Assembly: GCF_019649015.1 (NCBI RefSeq)
Contig: NZ_BLPI01000001.1
Coordinates: forward strand, 2,249,001-2,313,000
DNA: 64,000 nucleotides
Source: Agarivorans litoreus
GTDB lineage: Bacteria > Pseudomonadota > Gammaproteobacteria > Enterobacterales > Celerinatantimonadaceae
Reading direction: 5' to 3'
Of the stretch, positions 7,262-16,188 are shown in pieces (the first letter of the stretch is position 1; every line of letters starts with the position of its first letter). The notes beneath the pieces were generated by a model. The model was not told the origin of the DNA. It made no database searches and saw nothing but the letters and a program-made list of their open reading frames with translations. The position numbers and the translations under genes were made by a program.

Positions 7262-8339
7262 TGTAATTTTTTCTTTTTTTTCAGGTTCAGGATTTCTTGA
7301 TTTGGGTTTTGAAAAAGCTGGTTTTGAAATTGTATTTGTAAATGAAGTAGAAAATCAGTTTATTAAGGCTTATGAGTTTAGCCGAAAAACAATGGGGCAT
7401 AGTGAGCCAAAATATGGTTATCAAGCTAATTCAATCGAAGATTATTTGAATAATGAAGATGAAGGGTATCTGAACGATAGTGTCAATAATGAAAGCCGTA
7501 TAGGTAATCTCGTAGGTTTTATTGGGGGGCCGCCTTGCCCTGATTTTTCTGTTGGAGGGAAAAATGCTGGTAAAACTGGAGAAAATGGTAAATTATCAAG
7601 ATCCTACGTAGAGTGTATTAAAAAATATAAGCCAGATTGGTTCGTTTTTGAAAACGTGAAAGGCCTATGGAGAACTAAAAAGCATAGGGAGTTCTATGAT
7701 GAACTTAAAAAAGAATTAAGTGATTCTGGTTATGATTTAAATGATCGTTTGATTAATTCGTTGGAGTTTGGTGTTCCTCAAGATAGAGACCGGATAATAC
7801 TTTTTGGTGTCAAAAAAAATATTCATGAAAAAATAGATAAAGACTTTTTTTGGGAGAGATATATGAAGTACCCAAATAAGTCTGCATTTTCCTACAAATG
7901 GCCGGAAAAAAGTCCATTTGGAGAAGCTTTTAAAGCACCAAGTGACCTTCCTTTGGAGCTTACAGTTGAATATTGGTTTAATAAAAATAAAGTTCATCTA
8001 CATCCAAATAAGGATCATCATTTTACACCAAGAGCTGGATTAGCAAAGTTTCTAGTTATTGATGAAGGTGATACATCAAAAAAGTCTTATAAGAGGCTTC
8101 ATCGTTTTCGATACTCACCAACAGCCGCATACGGTAATAATGAAGTTCATCTGCATCCAACTAAGGCTAGAAGAATATCAGCTGCGGAAGCTATGGCTAT
8201 TCAGTCTTTACCTTGTGATTTCGAACTTCCAAGTTCAATGACTTTAAGTGCGATGTTTAAAACAATTGGAAATGGTGTTCCTTATCTCTTTTCATATGGC
8301 ATTGCTAAAACAATTCAGGATTATCTGAAGGATGAGTAG
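7254..8339 (+). CDS. DNA (cytosine-5) methyltransferase
   Basis: A 361-residue C5 methyltransferase starting at GTG 7254. Motif I is FSGSGFLDLGFEKAGF (AdoMet binding), motif IV GGPPCPDFS with nucleophile Cys about 95, motif VI FENVKG, motif VIII QDRDRII, motif X GNGVPYLF. Target recognition should lie in about residues 195-300 (FFWERYMKYPNK... to PTAAYGNN...). The gene is markedly AT-rich (17 of 60 bases GC in 7681-7740), unlike the nuclease gene downstream. It sits between the HTH regulator (8-bp overlap) and the AAA+ gene (adjacent). Its job is presumably to protect host DNA from the McrBC-like nuclease; the recognition sequence cannot be read from the sequence. Confidence 0.95.
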   Translation: MSNVIFSFFSGSGFLDLGFEKAGFEIVFVNEVENQFIKAYEFSRKTMGHSEPKYGYQANSIEDYLNNEDEGYLNDSVNNESRIGNLVGFIGGPPCPDFSVGGKNAGKTGENGKLSRSYVECIKKYKPDWFVFENVKGLWRTKKHREFYDELKKELSDSGYDLNDRLINSLEFGVPQDRDRIILFGVKKNIHEKIDKDFFWERYMKYPNKSAFSYKWPEKSPFGEAFKAPSDLPLELTVEYWFNKNKVHLHPNKDHHFTPRAGLAKFLVIDEGDTSKKSYKRLHRFRYSPTAAYGNNEVHLHPTKARRISAAEAMAIQSLPCDFELPSSMTLSAMFKTIGNGVPYLFSYGIAKTIQDYLKDE

Positions 8340-10061
8340 ATGAAAATTGAAGATGCGTTAAGCAAATCAAGAACATGGATAGATCAACTTGTTGGTAACG
8401 AGTTGCAATATATAACAGGAAGAAATACTTCAATTATTACTCGTGTTGATTGGGAAGGTGAGGGGAAATTATTTGTTGGGCGCGGCGACAAAGAAATATC
8501 TATTAATTTTAAACGAGTTGAAGATGCAATTAAAATTTTAATAAATGGCCAAATAGTTCATTTTGACACCATTCTTCGATCGGGTAGCAATGACAGAACT
8601 GTCATTGAGACAATTATTGCGAATTTCCCACCTGTGGGATTTATGCTGCCAAATAAAGGAAGAAATAAACGTAAAAACAAAGTATTGCAGTGGTTAAATA
8701 AAGAAATTCATCCACTTGGTAATATTATGGATATAAGTGCAGATGAGTTCGCCGAACTGTCCTTAAGTATTGGTGAAATAAAAAAAGCACAGGCCTTATC
8801 CAAACCCTTCCTCCTTCTAGCCGGCATCTCTGGTACAGGTAAAACCCGCTTTGTGCGTGAGCAAGCAAAAACTTCAATGCAGTTTGCTGAAACTTATTGT
8901 TTAACCTCAGTGCGCCCCGACTGGCATGAGCCGAGTGATTTGCTTGGTTATATTTCTCGCCTCGCAAAAGACGGCGAAGCTGAATACATCACTACCGATG
9001 TATTGCAATTTATCGCCAAAGCATGGCGTGCTATTGCTGATAGCGGCTTAACCATTGAGGTGCAAGAGAGCGAAGACCAAGGTAAGTGTTTAGTGGTAAT
9101 AGGTGAACGTGATGCACTTGAGCGGATACTTCCTTTCTGGTTGTGTTTGGATGAAATGAACCTTGCCCCTGTTGAGCAGTATTTTGCTGATTATTTGTCG
9201 GTGCTGGAAACCCGCGAATGGCGTTGGACAGACGATAGCTTTACCTACAGCAGTGATGCGTTATTAAAACCTGCCACCATTAATGAAGTCGCTGATATAG
9301 AAAAGCTACGCGGAGCGCTAGGCTTTGATGATGCGAAATACAACGAGCTGTGGGCACATATTTGCCAATATGGTTTAGGTATTCCGTTTAACCTGCTAGT
9401 AGCGGGCACAGTGAATATGGATGAAACCACTCATGGCTTTTCACGCAAAGTGATTGACCGAGCGCTGAGCTTTGATTTTGGTGCGTTTTTCCCAAATAAC
9501 TTTGATGAGTTTGCTGATTTTGGAACTCCAACAAGTTGCAATAAGCGCCTTAGCTATCCTATTTGGTCAAACGCCAGCAAAATAGATTTAGCCAATACCT
9601 TTGATGCGGATGGCTCTAAAACAATTGCGTTTTTATCGGCAGTCAACACAGTGCTAAAAAATACACCGTTTGAGTTGGCGTTTCGTGCGCTCAATGAGCT
9701 GCTCCTCGCAGTTGCCAGCAGCCAACCACAAGATGAACTGACCCTAAAAGCCGTATGGGACGACTTTATGATGTGCAAGGTTCTGCCGCGTATAGAAGGC
9801 GATACCGATAAACTGACTACATCAAATCGCAAGGATTTGCTGGAAGAACTTAGCGCTGAGCTTTCAGACCAGTTAGCCCCTATTTGGCAAGCAGAACAAG
9901 CCGATAAGAATCAACGCCCTGACTTATATCGCGAGAAAATCGTGGCCGATGGTGCTACTGATGAGGAGAAAGTACTTCGTATACCTTGCCGTTCAAAAGC
10001 TAAGTTGAAGTGGATGATCGATCGATTAGACAGCGCCACCTTTACCAGTTTCTGGCCTTAA
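8340..10061 (+). CDS. McrB-like AAA+ ATPase subunit of restriction complex
   Basis: A 573-residue AAA+ motor. Walker A GISGTGKTRF lies at about 162-171, Walker B with the McrB hallmark WLCLDEMNLAPVEQYF at about 268-283, and a sensor segment GTVNMDETTHGFSRKVIDRA at about 357-376. McrB proteins use GTP or ATP to translocate DNA and drive a McrC nuclease. Residues 1 to about 147 form a separate N-terminal domain, expected to read the DNA target; this part is AT-rich like the methyltransferase, whereas DNA from about 8780 onward is near 50% GC. It is adjacent to the methyltransferase (stop then ATG) and 85 bases before the nuclease gene. In LlaJI-type systems the equivalent protein pairs with a PD-(D/E)XK partner and cognate C5 methylases. 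Confidence 0.9.
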   Translation: MKIEDALSKSRTWIDQLVGNELQYITGRNTSIITRVDWEGEGKLFVGRGDKEISINFKRVEDAIKILINGQIVHFDTILRSGSNDRTVIETIIANFPPVGFMLPNKGRNKRKNKVLQWLNKEIHPLGNIMDISADEFAELSLSIGEIKKAQALSKPFLLLAGISGTGKTRFVREQAKTSMQFAETYCLTSVRPDWHEPSDLLGYISRLAKDGEAEYITTDVLQFIAKAWRAIADSGLTIEVQESEDQGKCLVVIGERDALERILPFWLCLDEMNLAPVEQYFADYLSVLETREWRWTDDSFTYSSDALLKPATINEVADIEKLRGALGFDDAKYNELWAHICQYGLGIPFNLLVAGTVNMDETTHGFSRKVIDRALSFDFGAFFPNNFDEFADFGTPTSCNKRLSYPIWSNASKIDLANTFDADGSKTIAFLSAVNTVLKNTPFELAFRALNELLLAVASSQPQDELTLKAVWDDFMMCKVLPRIEGDTDKLTTSNRKDLLEELSAELSDQLAPIWQAEQADKNQRPDLYREKIVADGATDEEKVLRIPCRSKAKLKWMIDRLDSATFTSFWP

Positions 10062-10146
10062 TGAGTCGGTGCTGTTTGATGCCTTCTGCAATGAATGCAA
10101 CCCATAAGCAGAACCCGTACAGTGATGGTGTAAGGAGTGCTAGGGA

Positions 10147-12765
10147 ATGCCTGAGTTAATACGATTACAAACCCCCGACTTTGAGTTTTCTGTCTGGGCG
10201 AATGATATTAGCCAGCGGTTGAGCGTGTACCAGAATACAATGGCGCACAGGGCGAGCGCTAATGATGTACAACCTAGCTACGAATTGCGCTTTGCGCCTG
10301 CGGCGCAGCTGAGCAATGCTATTGAGCCGCAAGGGCTTGTTGCAGATGGTTTGGTACCAAGTGGGTTAGATGAAAGTGACTTAGCCGACAACGACCTTGT
10401 TGCCAATAGCTTAGCGAAACACGCTGAGCTGACATTAAATTCCCCGCTGTTTTTTGAGAATACTCAGTACCAGTTTGAGTGGGTCTTTTTTAGTGAAGTC
10501 ACTAATGCGCGGTTAACCCATCGCAGCCAAAGTGTGAATGAGGCATTTCGTTTTGCCCCCGAAGTACAAACCGCAAGGGGCGTGGTGCCTGCACGTTTAA
10601 CCGGCACCATTAATACCGGCAATGATGTGGGCTGGTTGCGTTTACCGCTCACTTTTGAACTTAATGGCAAAACACAGACTCAGCACATTGCCTTTGAAGT
10701 GCTACCAACTAAAATGGCCCTGCACCAAGACTTGCCCGCCATGTATCAAGCGATTGATACTGTATTCCCTCATTGGCGTTTTAGTTTGGTCGAAAAAACC
10801 GAGCAAAATGTTGCGCGAAGTACAAAGCGTATTCACTTTCCTTTAGTGTGGCTTGAAAACTTTAGAGAGCTAAGAAAGCGTTTTGAAAGTGGCTTAAAGG
10901 TGGTATGTGCCGCACCGCATAGCCGTTTGCAGCCGACGGTTGCCAATATTAAAGCGGCCAAATTAAAAGGCCGTTTGCCTCATAAGTTAGCCGAGCAAGT
11001 AAAGCAAGACTTTGCGAATGGCCAGTACGATAAACGCTACGCGGTCGAAAAAAAGCAACTGAGTGTCGACACCCCAGAAAACCGCTTTATCAAAATGGCG
11101 GTGAGTAAAAGCAAGCGGCAATTAGCGGAGTTTGAACAAAAGCTAAGGCAAAGTAACCAAGCACTAGAGCGCCCACGTTTATCAGAATCCTTCATTGATG
11201 AAGTACACAGTTGGCAGCCGCCGCTACAAAAAGTATTAGGCCAAAGTTTTTTAAAAGAGGTGGGTGCATACACAGGGTTAAGTCGTGAGTCTTTAGTGCT
11301 ACAGCAAAAAACCGGTTACAGCGCGGTGTATCGCGTTTGGCAGGAGCTGAAATTTTATTTAGATGTGTTTGGCAATCAGTCGAGCATTTCAATGAAGTCA
11401 GTGGCTGAGATTTATGAAATCTGGTGTTTTTTGTGTTTGAAACAGATTTTAGAGCAGGATCTCGGCTTTAAGTTGGTGGAAAATGGTGCAGCAGAGTTAA
11501 AGCAGAATGACTTTTTCGAGTACAGCTTTAAAGAAGATGGCATGCGCGGTGCGTTTCGATTTAAGCGTGCTGATGGAGTGACGGCAAGATTAGCTCATGA
11601 ACCGATTTTTAATAAAGCGGGTAAAATACGCTCGTATCTAGTGAGCCAAAAGCCAGATATTGTGTTGGAAGTGACACTGCCTAAAAGCGCCGATTTAACA
11701 AAAGCAGACTCATCAGAAGAAAAGCAGTTTATTTGGCTGTTTGATGCCAAGTATCGCATTAAAACCGAGAAAAACCGCTTTGATGACTGCAATGAAGATA
11801 TCGAAAGTACCGATTACGTACCAGACGATGCCATCAATCAGATGCATCGTTATCGGGACGCTTTGATCCGCCTGTCTGAGTATCCATCCAGCTCAACGGC
11901 TGGCCAACCCACCAAAAAAAGCCGCCCAGTTTTTGGTGCGTTTGCTTTATATCCTGGTTTTTTTGACCAAGCCACAACACCAAACCCCTACGCAACCGCA
12001 ATAGAAGAAGTGGGTATTGGCGCATTTGCCCTCTTACCTAGTCAAAATAAGCCTAGCCAAAATGAGCCTAGTCAAAACGAACTTAGTCAAACTGATCCTA
12101 CCCAGACTAAGAGCAGTTATTCCGGCCATCAATGGTTGCTAGAGTTCTTGCAAGCGCAAATTGGCACAGCTCCGAACGCACAAACAGGGCAAAACAATGA
12201 AGCCATGTATCCCGTGGCTGGCATGGCGGAAAAGCTCTACGTGCAAGAAGCCGCACGCATACCGTATTACGGCATGCGCCAAATGCTGTACCCAGACCTT
12301 ACGTTTACTGCCGCGTTGGGGCCTCAAAAAGGCCGTAATAAACGCTATCTGGAAAACTTCGAAAATGGTGTTGCTCAGTGGTATCACATAAAAGTAGCGG
12401 CAATTAAACAGCTCGAAAATAATGTTGGGTCACATCATATTGCTGAGGAGATCCGCTATTTAGCGTTAGCAACGCCATCAACTCAGCATGTGGGCACTAA
12501 AGAGATAGCAAAGGTTTGGCCTGTGAAACGGGTTGCGATTTTGCCACGTAACTCCATCACTGCCGTACAGGCTGGAAAGGAAGTTGATTCACCAGAGCCC
12601 TATTACCTTTTTCAATTAGGTAAGCCATTGGCTCTCCAGGTGGCGGTGACTCATGTTCCGCTACGAAATTTTAGTCATTCGATGAAACTCACAACCTTGA
12701 CTCGCTTAGAGAGCGTGACAAAGTTTGTTGAAGTAGATGAAGTGTACCGAGAGGCGATGGTGTGA
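10147..12765 (+). CDS. DUF2357/PD-(D/E)XK nuclease, McrC-like partner
   Basis: An 872-residue protein with an N-terminal DUF2357-like region (about 1-330, ending in VDTPENRFIKMAV, a conserved signature of this group) and a PD-(D/E)XK nuclease core: KPDIVLEV (Asp about 504) and WLFDAKYRI (Asp about 533, Lys about 535). Both catalytic elements are present. A Q/N/S/P-rich tandem repeat at about residues 631-655 and a C-terminal domain with ALGPQKGRNKRYLENF follow. It is larger than E. coli McrC (about 350 residues), resembling R2-type subunits of LlaJI-like systems. Together with the upstream ATPase it should cut unmodified DNA. It is the last gene of the operon; the HepT gene downstream is on the other strand. 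Confidence 0.85.
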   Translation: MPELIRLQTPDFEFSVWANDISQRLSVYQNTMAHRASANDVQPSYELRFAPAAQLSNAIEPQGLVADGLVPSGLDESDLADNDLVANSLAKHAELTLNSPLFFENTQYQFEWVFFSEVTNARLTHRSQSVNEAFRFAPEVQTARGVVPARLTGTINTGNDVGWLRLPLTFELNGKTQTQHIAFEVLPTKMALHQDLPAMYQAIDTVFPHWRFSLVEKTEQNVARSTKRIHFPLVWLENFRELRKRFESGLKVVCAAPHSRLQPTVANIKAAKLKGRLPHKLAEQVKQDFANGQYDKRYAVEKKQLSVDTPENRFIKMAVSKSKRQLAEFEQKLRQSNQALERPRLSESFIDEVHSWQPPLQKVLGQSFLKEVGAYTGLSRESLVLQQKTGYSAVYRVWQELKFYLDVFGNQSSISMKSVAEIYEIWCFLCLKQILEQDLGFKLVENGAAELKQNDFFEYSFKEDGMRGAFRFKRADGVTARLAHEPIFNKAGKIRSYLVSQKPDIVLEVTLPKSADLTKADSSEEKQFIWLFDAKYRIKTEKNRFDDCNEDIESTDYVPDDAINQMHRYRDALIRLSEYPSSSTAGQPTKKSRPVFGAFALYPGFFDQATTPNPYATAIEEVGIGAFALLPSQNKPSQNEPSQNELSQTDPTQTKSSYSGHQWLLEFLQAQIGTAPNAQTGQNNEAMYPVAGMAEKLYVQEAARIPYYGMRQMLYPDLTFTAALGPQKGRNKRYLENFENGVAQWYHIKVAAIKQLENNVGSHHIAEEIRYLALATPSTQHVGTKEIAKVWPVKRVAILPRNSITAVQAGKEVDSPEPYYLFQLGKPLALQVAVTHVPLRNFSHSMKLTTLTRLESVTKFVEVDEVYREAMV
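12037..12111 (+). repeat. 15-bp tandem repeat, five units, in the nuclease gene
   Basis: Five consecutive 15-bp units close to CCTAGYCAAAAYGAG encode PSQNK, PSQNE, PSQNE, LSQTD and PTQTK. The multiple-of-three unit allows copy-number change without a frameshift. It forms a flexible linker after the nuclease core. Confidence 0.85.
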
Positions 12766-12850
12766 ATGGCACACGACTCCTTGTTATGAAAGGGAAGATC
12801 TAGACTGTGTAGCTCGTTAAACAGGAAGTTATCTTCCGATTTGATAGGAA

Positions 12851-13255
12851 TTAAAGCCGCTTAATACGCTCACAAAAGTCGCTGAAGTCACTCAAGCGAT
12901 GTTCAACTACGTGGATGACTATGTCGAGGTTTAGCGTTTGGTAGTAATGAATGGCTATGTTGCGTAGCCCCAGCATTTTTTGCAAACTTTCTGATAGCGG
13001 CAACGGCAATAAACCGGCTCTGGCTAATAGCGCAAAGCTGTCGCGGCTATGTTGAGGAATGCCTGTTTGTTGCTGTTTATTGATGATGTTGGCTAAATCT
13101 ATACATGCTTCGCAGGCGCGTTGCAGGTTTAAGATTACCGAGTCTTGCCGTGTATCGTCTTGCTTAAAGTTGTTACCCGCTTCTTGGTATACCTTTGTAA
13201 TACGTTGCAAGCAACGCTCTACGGTAACAAGCTTATTAATTATGGGGTCATTCAT
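12851..13255 (-). CDS. hepT: HepT-like HEPN ribonuclease toxin
   Basis: A 134-residue all-helical HEPN (DUF86) protein. The RX4HXY active site is complete: RNIAIHYY, with Arg about 98, His 103 and Tyr 105. Family role: an RNase toxin silenced by polyadenylylation of the Tyr by its MntA nucleotidyltransferase partner. Its start overlaps the end of the mntA remnant by eight bases, the standard mntA-hepT order. The toxin frame is intact although the antitoxin gene is broken, which is unexpected. The last residues (SDFSDFCERIKRL) are as in relatives. It is convergent with the nuclease gene. Confidence 0.88.
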   Translation of the reverse strand: MNDPIINKLVTVERCLQRITKVYQEAGNNFKQDDTRQDSVILNLQRACEACIDLANIINKQQQTGIPQHSRDSFALLARAGLLPLPLSESLQKMLGLRNIAIHYYQTLNLDIVIHVVEHRLSDFSDFCERIKRL

Positions 13256-13638
13256 TATGGTAAGACTTTAGAATGTCTGCACGCTCTTGATTAAGCTTTT
13301 GATACATGGCCATTACTTGCATCTCGAAGCGTGTTTTCTCGGGTTTTTCTCCCCACAGTAGCTGCCCTTTATAAATGATTTGGTGCTGCAATACGGTAGA
13401 GGCCGAGAGTAAATCTATAAGGTCTACATCTTTGCCAAGTTTTATGGCCAGTTCTTCTTGCAGGTCGAAGCGTTGAATGGGGTCGAGTTTTTGGGTAACA
13501 ATAGCGCGAGGTCGATGTCACTTTGCGCCGTAGCGCTATTGTTAGCTTGGGAGCCAAATAGATATAACAAACGCGTTTGCGGTAAGGCCGTTATACTAAC
13601 TTGCTTAGCGCTTGATGTTCTGTTGAATTTGGCTCCAT
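13248..13638 (-). pseudogene. mntA: MntA-like nucleotidyltransferase antitoxin, two frameshifts
   Basis: Reading the minus strand from ATG 13638 gives MEPNSTEHQALSKLV then a stop. A second frame, entered near 13600, gives ALPQTRLLYLFGSQANNSATAQSDIDLALLLPK with the nucleotidyltransferase GS...DID signature. A third, entered at a five-base A run (minus strand; 13488-13492), gives KLDPIQRFDLQEELAIKLG to the TGA at 13250-13248. Adding one base at each junction restores about 130 residues, the usual MntA length. The conserved catalytic motif and overlap with hepT leave no doubt about identity. Either both lesions are real (dead antitoxin) or they are base-calling errors at short runs. Confidence 0.8.
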
Positions 13639-13644
13639 GGCTGC

Positions 13645-14505
13645 TTATTCCAAATTCTGGATCTGCTCGCGCATTTGCTCAATTAACACTTTAAGCTCTA
13701 CCGCGGCTTGAGTGATCTCGGCGTTAATCGATTTAGACGCTAGGGTATTCGCTTCTCGGTTAAACTCTTGCATCATAAAATCGAGGCGTCGTCCGCAGGC
13801 GCCGCCTTTTTTAAGGATTTTTTGCGTTTCGCTTACGTGTGAATCAAGGCGATCTAGCTCTTCAGCTACATCAATTTTTTGCGCTACCATAATCATTTCT
13901 TGCTCGATGCGCTGCGGGTCTAGCTCGTCAATCACATCGGCTAGGCGGGTTTTTAAGCGCTCGCGCTGCCATTGCATTACTGCTGGCATTTGCTCGCGTA
14001 CAAAGGCCACTTGCTCGGTAATTTTATCAAGGCGGGTGGTAATCATCACCGCGGTATTTGCCCCTTCGCTGGCGCGGCTTTCGATAAATGCCGTTAGCGC
14101 TTCTTGCCAGCCAGCGAGTAGCTCTTTGCTAATGGCGTCGGCGTCTTGCTCTGGGGTTTCCATTACGCCAGGCCAGCGCAGTATATCTACTGGGTTAATT
14201 TGCCCGCCCGCTTGCTGCTGTACCCATTCGGCATTTTGAATAAGTTGTTCGGCAAGGGTTTTATTTAACTGCAGTTCGCCACGGTTGGCTTGGTCGGCCT
14301 CAAAACGTAGGTTGCACTCTACTTTACCGCGCTGTAGGGCCTTGCGGATTTTGTCACGCAGCACTGGCTCTAGGGAGCGAAACTGTTCTGGCATGCGCCA
14401 GTAAGTTTCTAGGTAACGTTGGTTTACGCTGCGAATTTCCCATGTTGCACTGCCCCAATCGCCTTTAAGTTGGTGGCGTGCGTAGCCTGTCATGCTGTGG
14501 ATCAT
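13645..14505 (-). CDS. yicC: YicC/YloC family endoribonuclease
   Basis: A 286-residue full-length YicC protein starting MIHSMTGYARHQL, the family hallmark (M-SMTGY/FA), and ending in the conserved C-terminal half GACGRRLDFMMQEFNREANTLASKS with the helical tail. E. coli YicC is an endoribonuclease that affects small-RNA turnover and stationary-phase survival. It is divergent from rph, the usual arrangement in gammaproteobacteria. The mntA remnant begins only six bases after the yicC stop, so the accessory island abuts the 3' end of this conserved gene. Confidence 0.96.
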   Translation of the reverse strand: MIHSMTGYARHQLKGDWGSATWEIRSVNQRYLETYWRMPEQFRSLEPVLRDKIRKALQRGKVECNLRFEADQANRGELQLNKTLAEQLIQNAEWVQQQAGGQINPVDILRWPGVMETPEQDADAISKELLAGWQEALTAFIESRASEGANTAVMITTRLDKITEQVAFVREQMPAVMQWQRERLKTRLADVIDELDPQRIEQEMIMVAQKIDVAEELDRLDSHVSETQKILKKGGACGRRLDFMMQEFNREANTLASKSINAEITQAAVELKVLIEQMREQIQNLE

Positions 14506-14569
14506 AGTTGAATGCCCTTAATAAATTTGCTCGATTATAGCGGCTATTGCTTGCTTAGTCAGTCTAGGC

Positions 14570-14599
14570 GTGACCAAGTGCGATAAAAGCCTATATAAT
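14570..14599 (+). promoter_or_regulatory. Probable sigma70 promoter of rph-pyrE
   Basis: GTGACC (14570-14575) and a consensus TATAAT (14594-14599) are 18 bases apart. The rph ATG lies 32 bases after the -10 box. It is in the yicC-rph divergent gap. Confidence 0.6.
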
Positions 14600-14631
14600 A
14601 GCCGCGAATTTTAAATTACAGGGTTATTACC

Positions 14632-15348
14632 ATGCGTCCGAACGGAAGAGCTGTTGAACAAATGCGTCCAATTACTATTACTCGAAACTACACGGCGCAC
14701 GCCGAGGGTTCTGTTTTGGTCGAGTTTGGCGATACTAAAGTGCTATGTAATGCCTCGGTAGACGATGGTGTGCCACGTTTCTTAAAAGGTAAAGGCCAAG
14801 GTTGGATTACCGCTGAATATGGCATGTTGCCGCGCTCTACCCATAGCCGTATGGGCCGTGAAGCTGCTCGTGGTAAGCAGAGTGGTCGTACTCAAGAAAT
14901 CCAACGTTTAATTGGTCGCTCACTACGTGCTGCGGTTGATTTAGAAGCGCTTGGCGAATACACCATTGTAGTGGATTGTGACGTTATTCAAGCCGATGGC
15001 GGCACGCGTACTGCGGCTATTACTGGTGCTTGCGTAGCCTTGCAAGATGCTATTTGGTGGATGATGGAACAGAAGAAGCTAAAAGTGAGCCCTCTTAAGC
15101 AACTTATTGCGGCTGTATCTGTTGGCGTGGTTGATGGCAAAGTAGTGTGTGACCTTGAATACACCGAAGACAGCGTAGCCGAAACCGACATGAACGTTGT
15201 TATGTGTGAAGACGGCAATATGATTGAAGTGCAAGGCACTGCAGAGGGCGCACCGTTTAGCCATGAAGAACTATTAGAAATGCTGGCCTTTGCTAAAGAG
15301 GGTATTAGCCAAATTAATGCTGCCCAGCGCGAAGCCCTAGCTAAGTAA
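14632..15348 (+). CDS. rph: Ribonuclease PH
   Basis: A 238-residue phosphorolytic 3'-5' exoribonuclease that trims tRNA 3' ends. It opens with [20 protein letters not shown], and the phosphate-binding region [25 protein letters not shown] is intact, as is the catalytic [19 protein letters not shown]. Length equals the family norm (E. coli K-12 carries a frameshifted copy; this one is full). It is followed after 13 bases by pyrE with the purine-rich spacer GAGAGAGAAA as RBS, so the two are cotranscribed, the known rph-pyrE operon. Confidence 0.98.
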   Translation: MRPNGRAVEQMRPITITRNYTAHAEGSVLVEFGDTKVLCNASVDDGVPRFLKGKGQGWITAEYGMLPRSTHSRMGREAARGKQSGRTQEIQRLIGRSLRAAVDLEALGEYTIVVDCDVIQADGGTRTAAITGACVALQDAIWWMMEQKKLKVSPLKQLIAAVSVGVVDGKVVCDLEYTEDSVAETDMNVVMCEDGNMIEVQGTAEGAPFSHEELLEMLAFAKEGISQINAAQREALAK

Positions 15349-15361
15349 TTGAGAGAGAAAA

Positions 15362-16006
15362 ATGAAAGCTTATCAACGTGAGTTTATTGAATTTGCTTTA
15401 GCCAAAGGCGTATTAAAGTTTGGCGAATTTACCTTAAAGTCTGGCCGTACTAGCCCGTACTTCTTTAATGCTGGTTTGTTTAATACAGGCCGAGATTTAA
15501 ACCGCTTAGGCAAGTTTTATGCTGCGGCGCTACAAGACTCAAATATTGATTATGACTTGGTGTTTGGCCCAGCGTACAAAGGTATTCCTATCGCAACCAC
15601 CACGGTTGTAGCCTTAGATGAGCACCATGGTAAAGATGTGCCTTACTGCTTTAATCGCAAAGAAGCTAAAACTCATGGCGAAGGCGGCAGCTTGGTAGGT
15701 TCTGAGTTGGCTGGCAAAGTGATGTTGGTGGATGACGTAATTACTGCTGGCACTGCGATTCGTGAATCGATGGACATTATTAATGCCCACAACGCTGAAT
15801 TAGCAGGCGTGCTTATTGCCTTAGATCGCCAAGAGAAAGGTAAAGGCGAGCTGTCGGCAATTCAAGAAGTTGAACGCGATTACAACGCTACGGTTATTTC
15901 GATTGTTAAGTTGGCAGATTTAATCACCTACTTAGAAGAACAGGGCGATAATCAAACTGCACTAGAGGCAGTGAGCGCTTATCGCGAGCAATACGGCATT
16001 GCTTAG
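15362..16006 (+). CDS. pyrE: Orotate phosphoribosyltransferase
   Basis: A 214-residue enzyme of pyrimidine synthesis converting orotate and PRPP to OMP. The PRPP motif [17 protein letters not shown] is complete, and the N-terminal [23 protein letters not shown] and the flexible loop HGEGGSLVG match the enterobacterial enzyme. It is the second gene of the rph operon, ending in a strong intrinsic terminator. In E. coli pyrE is controlled by UTP-sensitive attenuation in front of the gene; the spacer here (13 bases) is too short for such a hairpin, so control must differ. Confidence 0.98.
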   Translation: MKAYQREFIEFALAKGVLKFGEFTLKSGRTSPYFFNAGLFNTGRDLNRLGKFYAAALQDSNIDYDLVFGPAYKGIPIATTTVVALDEHHGKDVPYCFNRKEAKTHGEGGSLVGSELAGKVMLVDDVITAGTAIRESMDIINAHNAELAGVLIALDRQEKGKGELSAIQEVERDYNATVISIVKLADLITYLEEQGDNQTALEAVSAYREQYGIA

Positions 16007-16026
16007 CATTTATAATATCTAAACCT

Positions 16027-16054
16027 AAGGCGGCTTTTTTAAGTCGCCTTTTTT
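16027..16054 (+). terminator. Intrinsic terminator after pyrE
   Basis: AAGGCGGCTT and AAGTCGCCTT form a 10-bp stem with one G-T pair and a TTTT loop, followed by a T tract, 20 bases after the pyrE stop. Confidence 0.85.
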
Positions 16055-16188
16055 GTACCTAAAATACGTTAATTGTCATTAGCGTATTGGTGGTTTTGTT
16101 TTTAAAGGCTAGAGTGGCGTGGTTTGGGGCTTAATACCCCATTTATTAGGATATTTGCATGTAATTCAGAGAACTAAGGAAGTCTCAT

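Noticed and set aside
12792-12837. GGAAGAT / ATCTTCC inverted repeat after the nuclease gene as terminator
   Set aside because: The arms are too far apart (over 30 bases) and no T tract follows.
13369-13557. 62-residue frame on the minus strand within mntA
   Set aside because: It is an out-of-frame reading; the mntA frames around it carry the conserved motifs.
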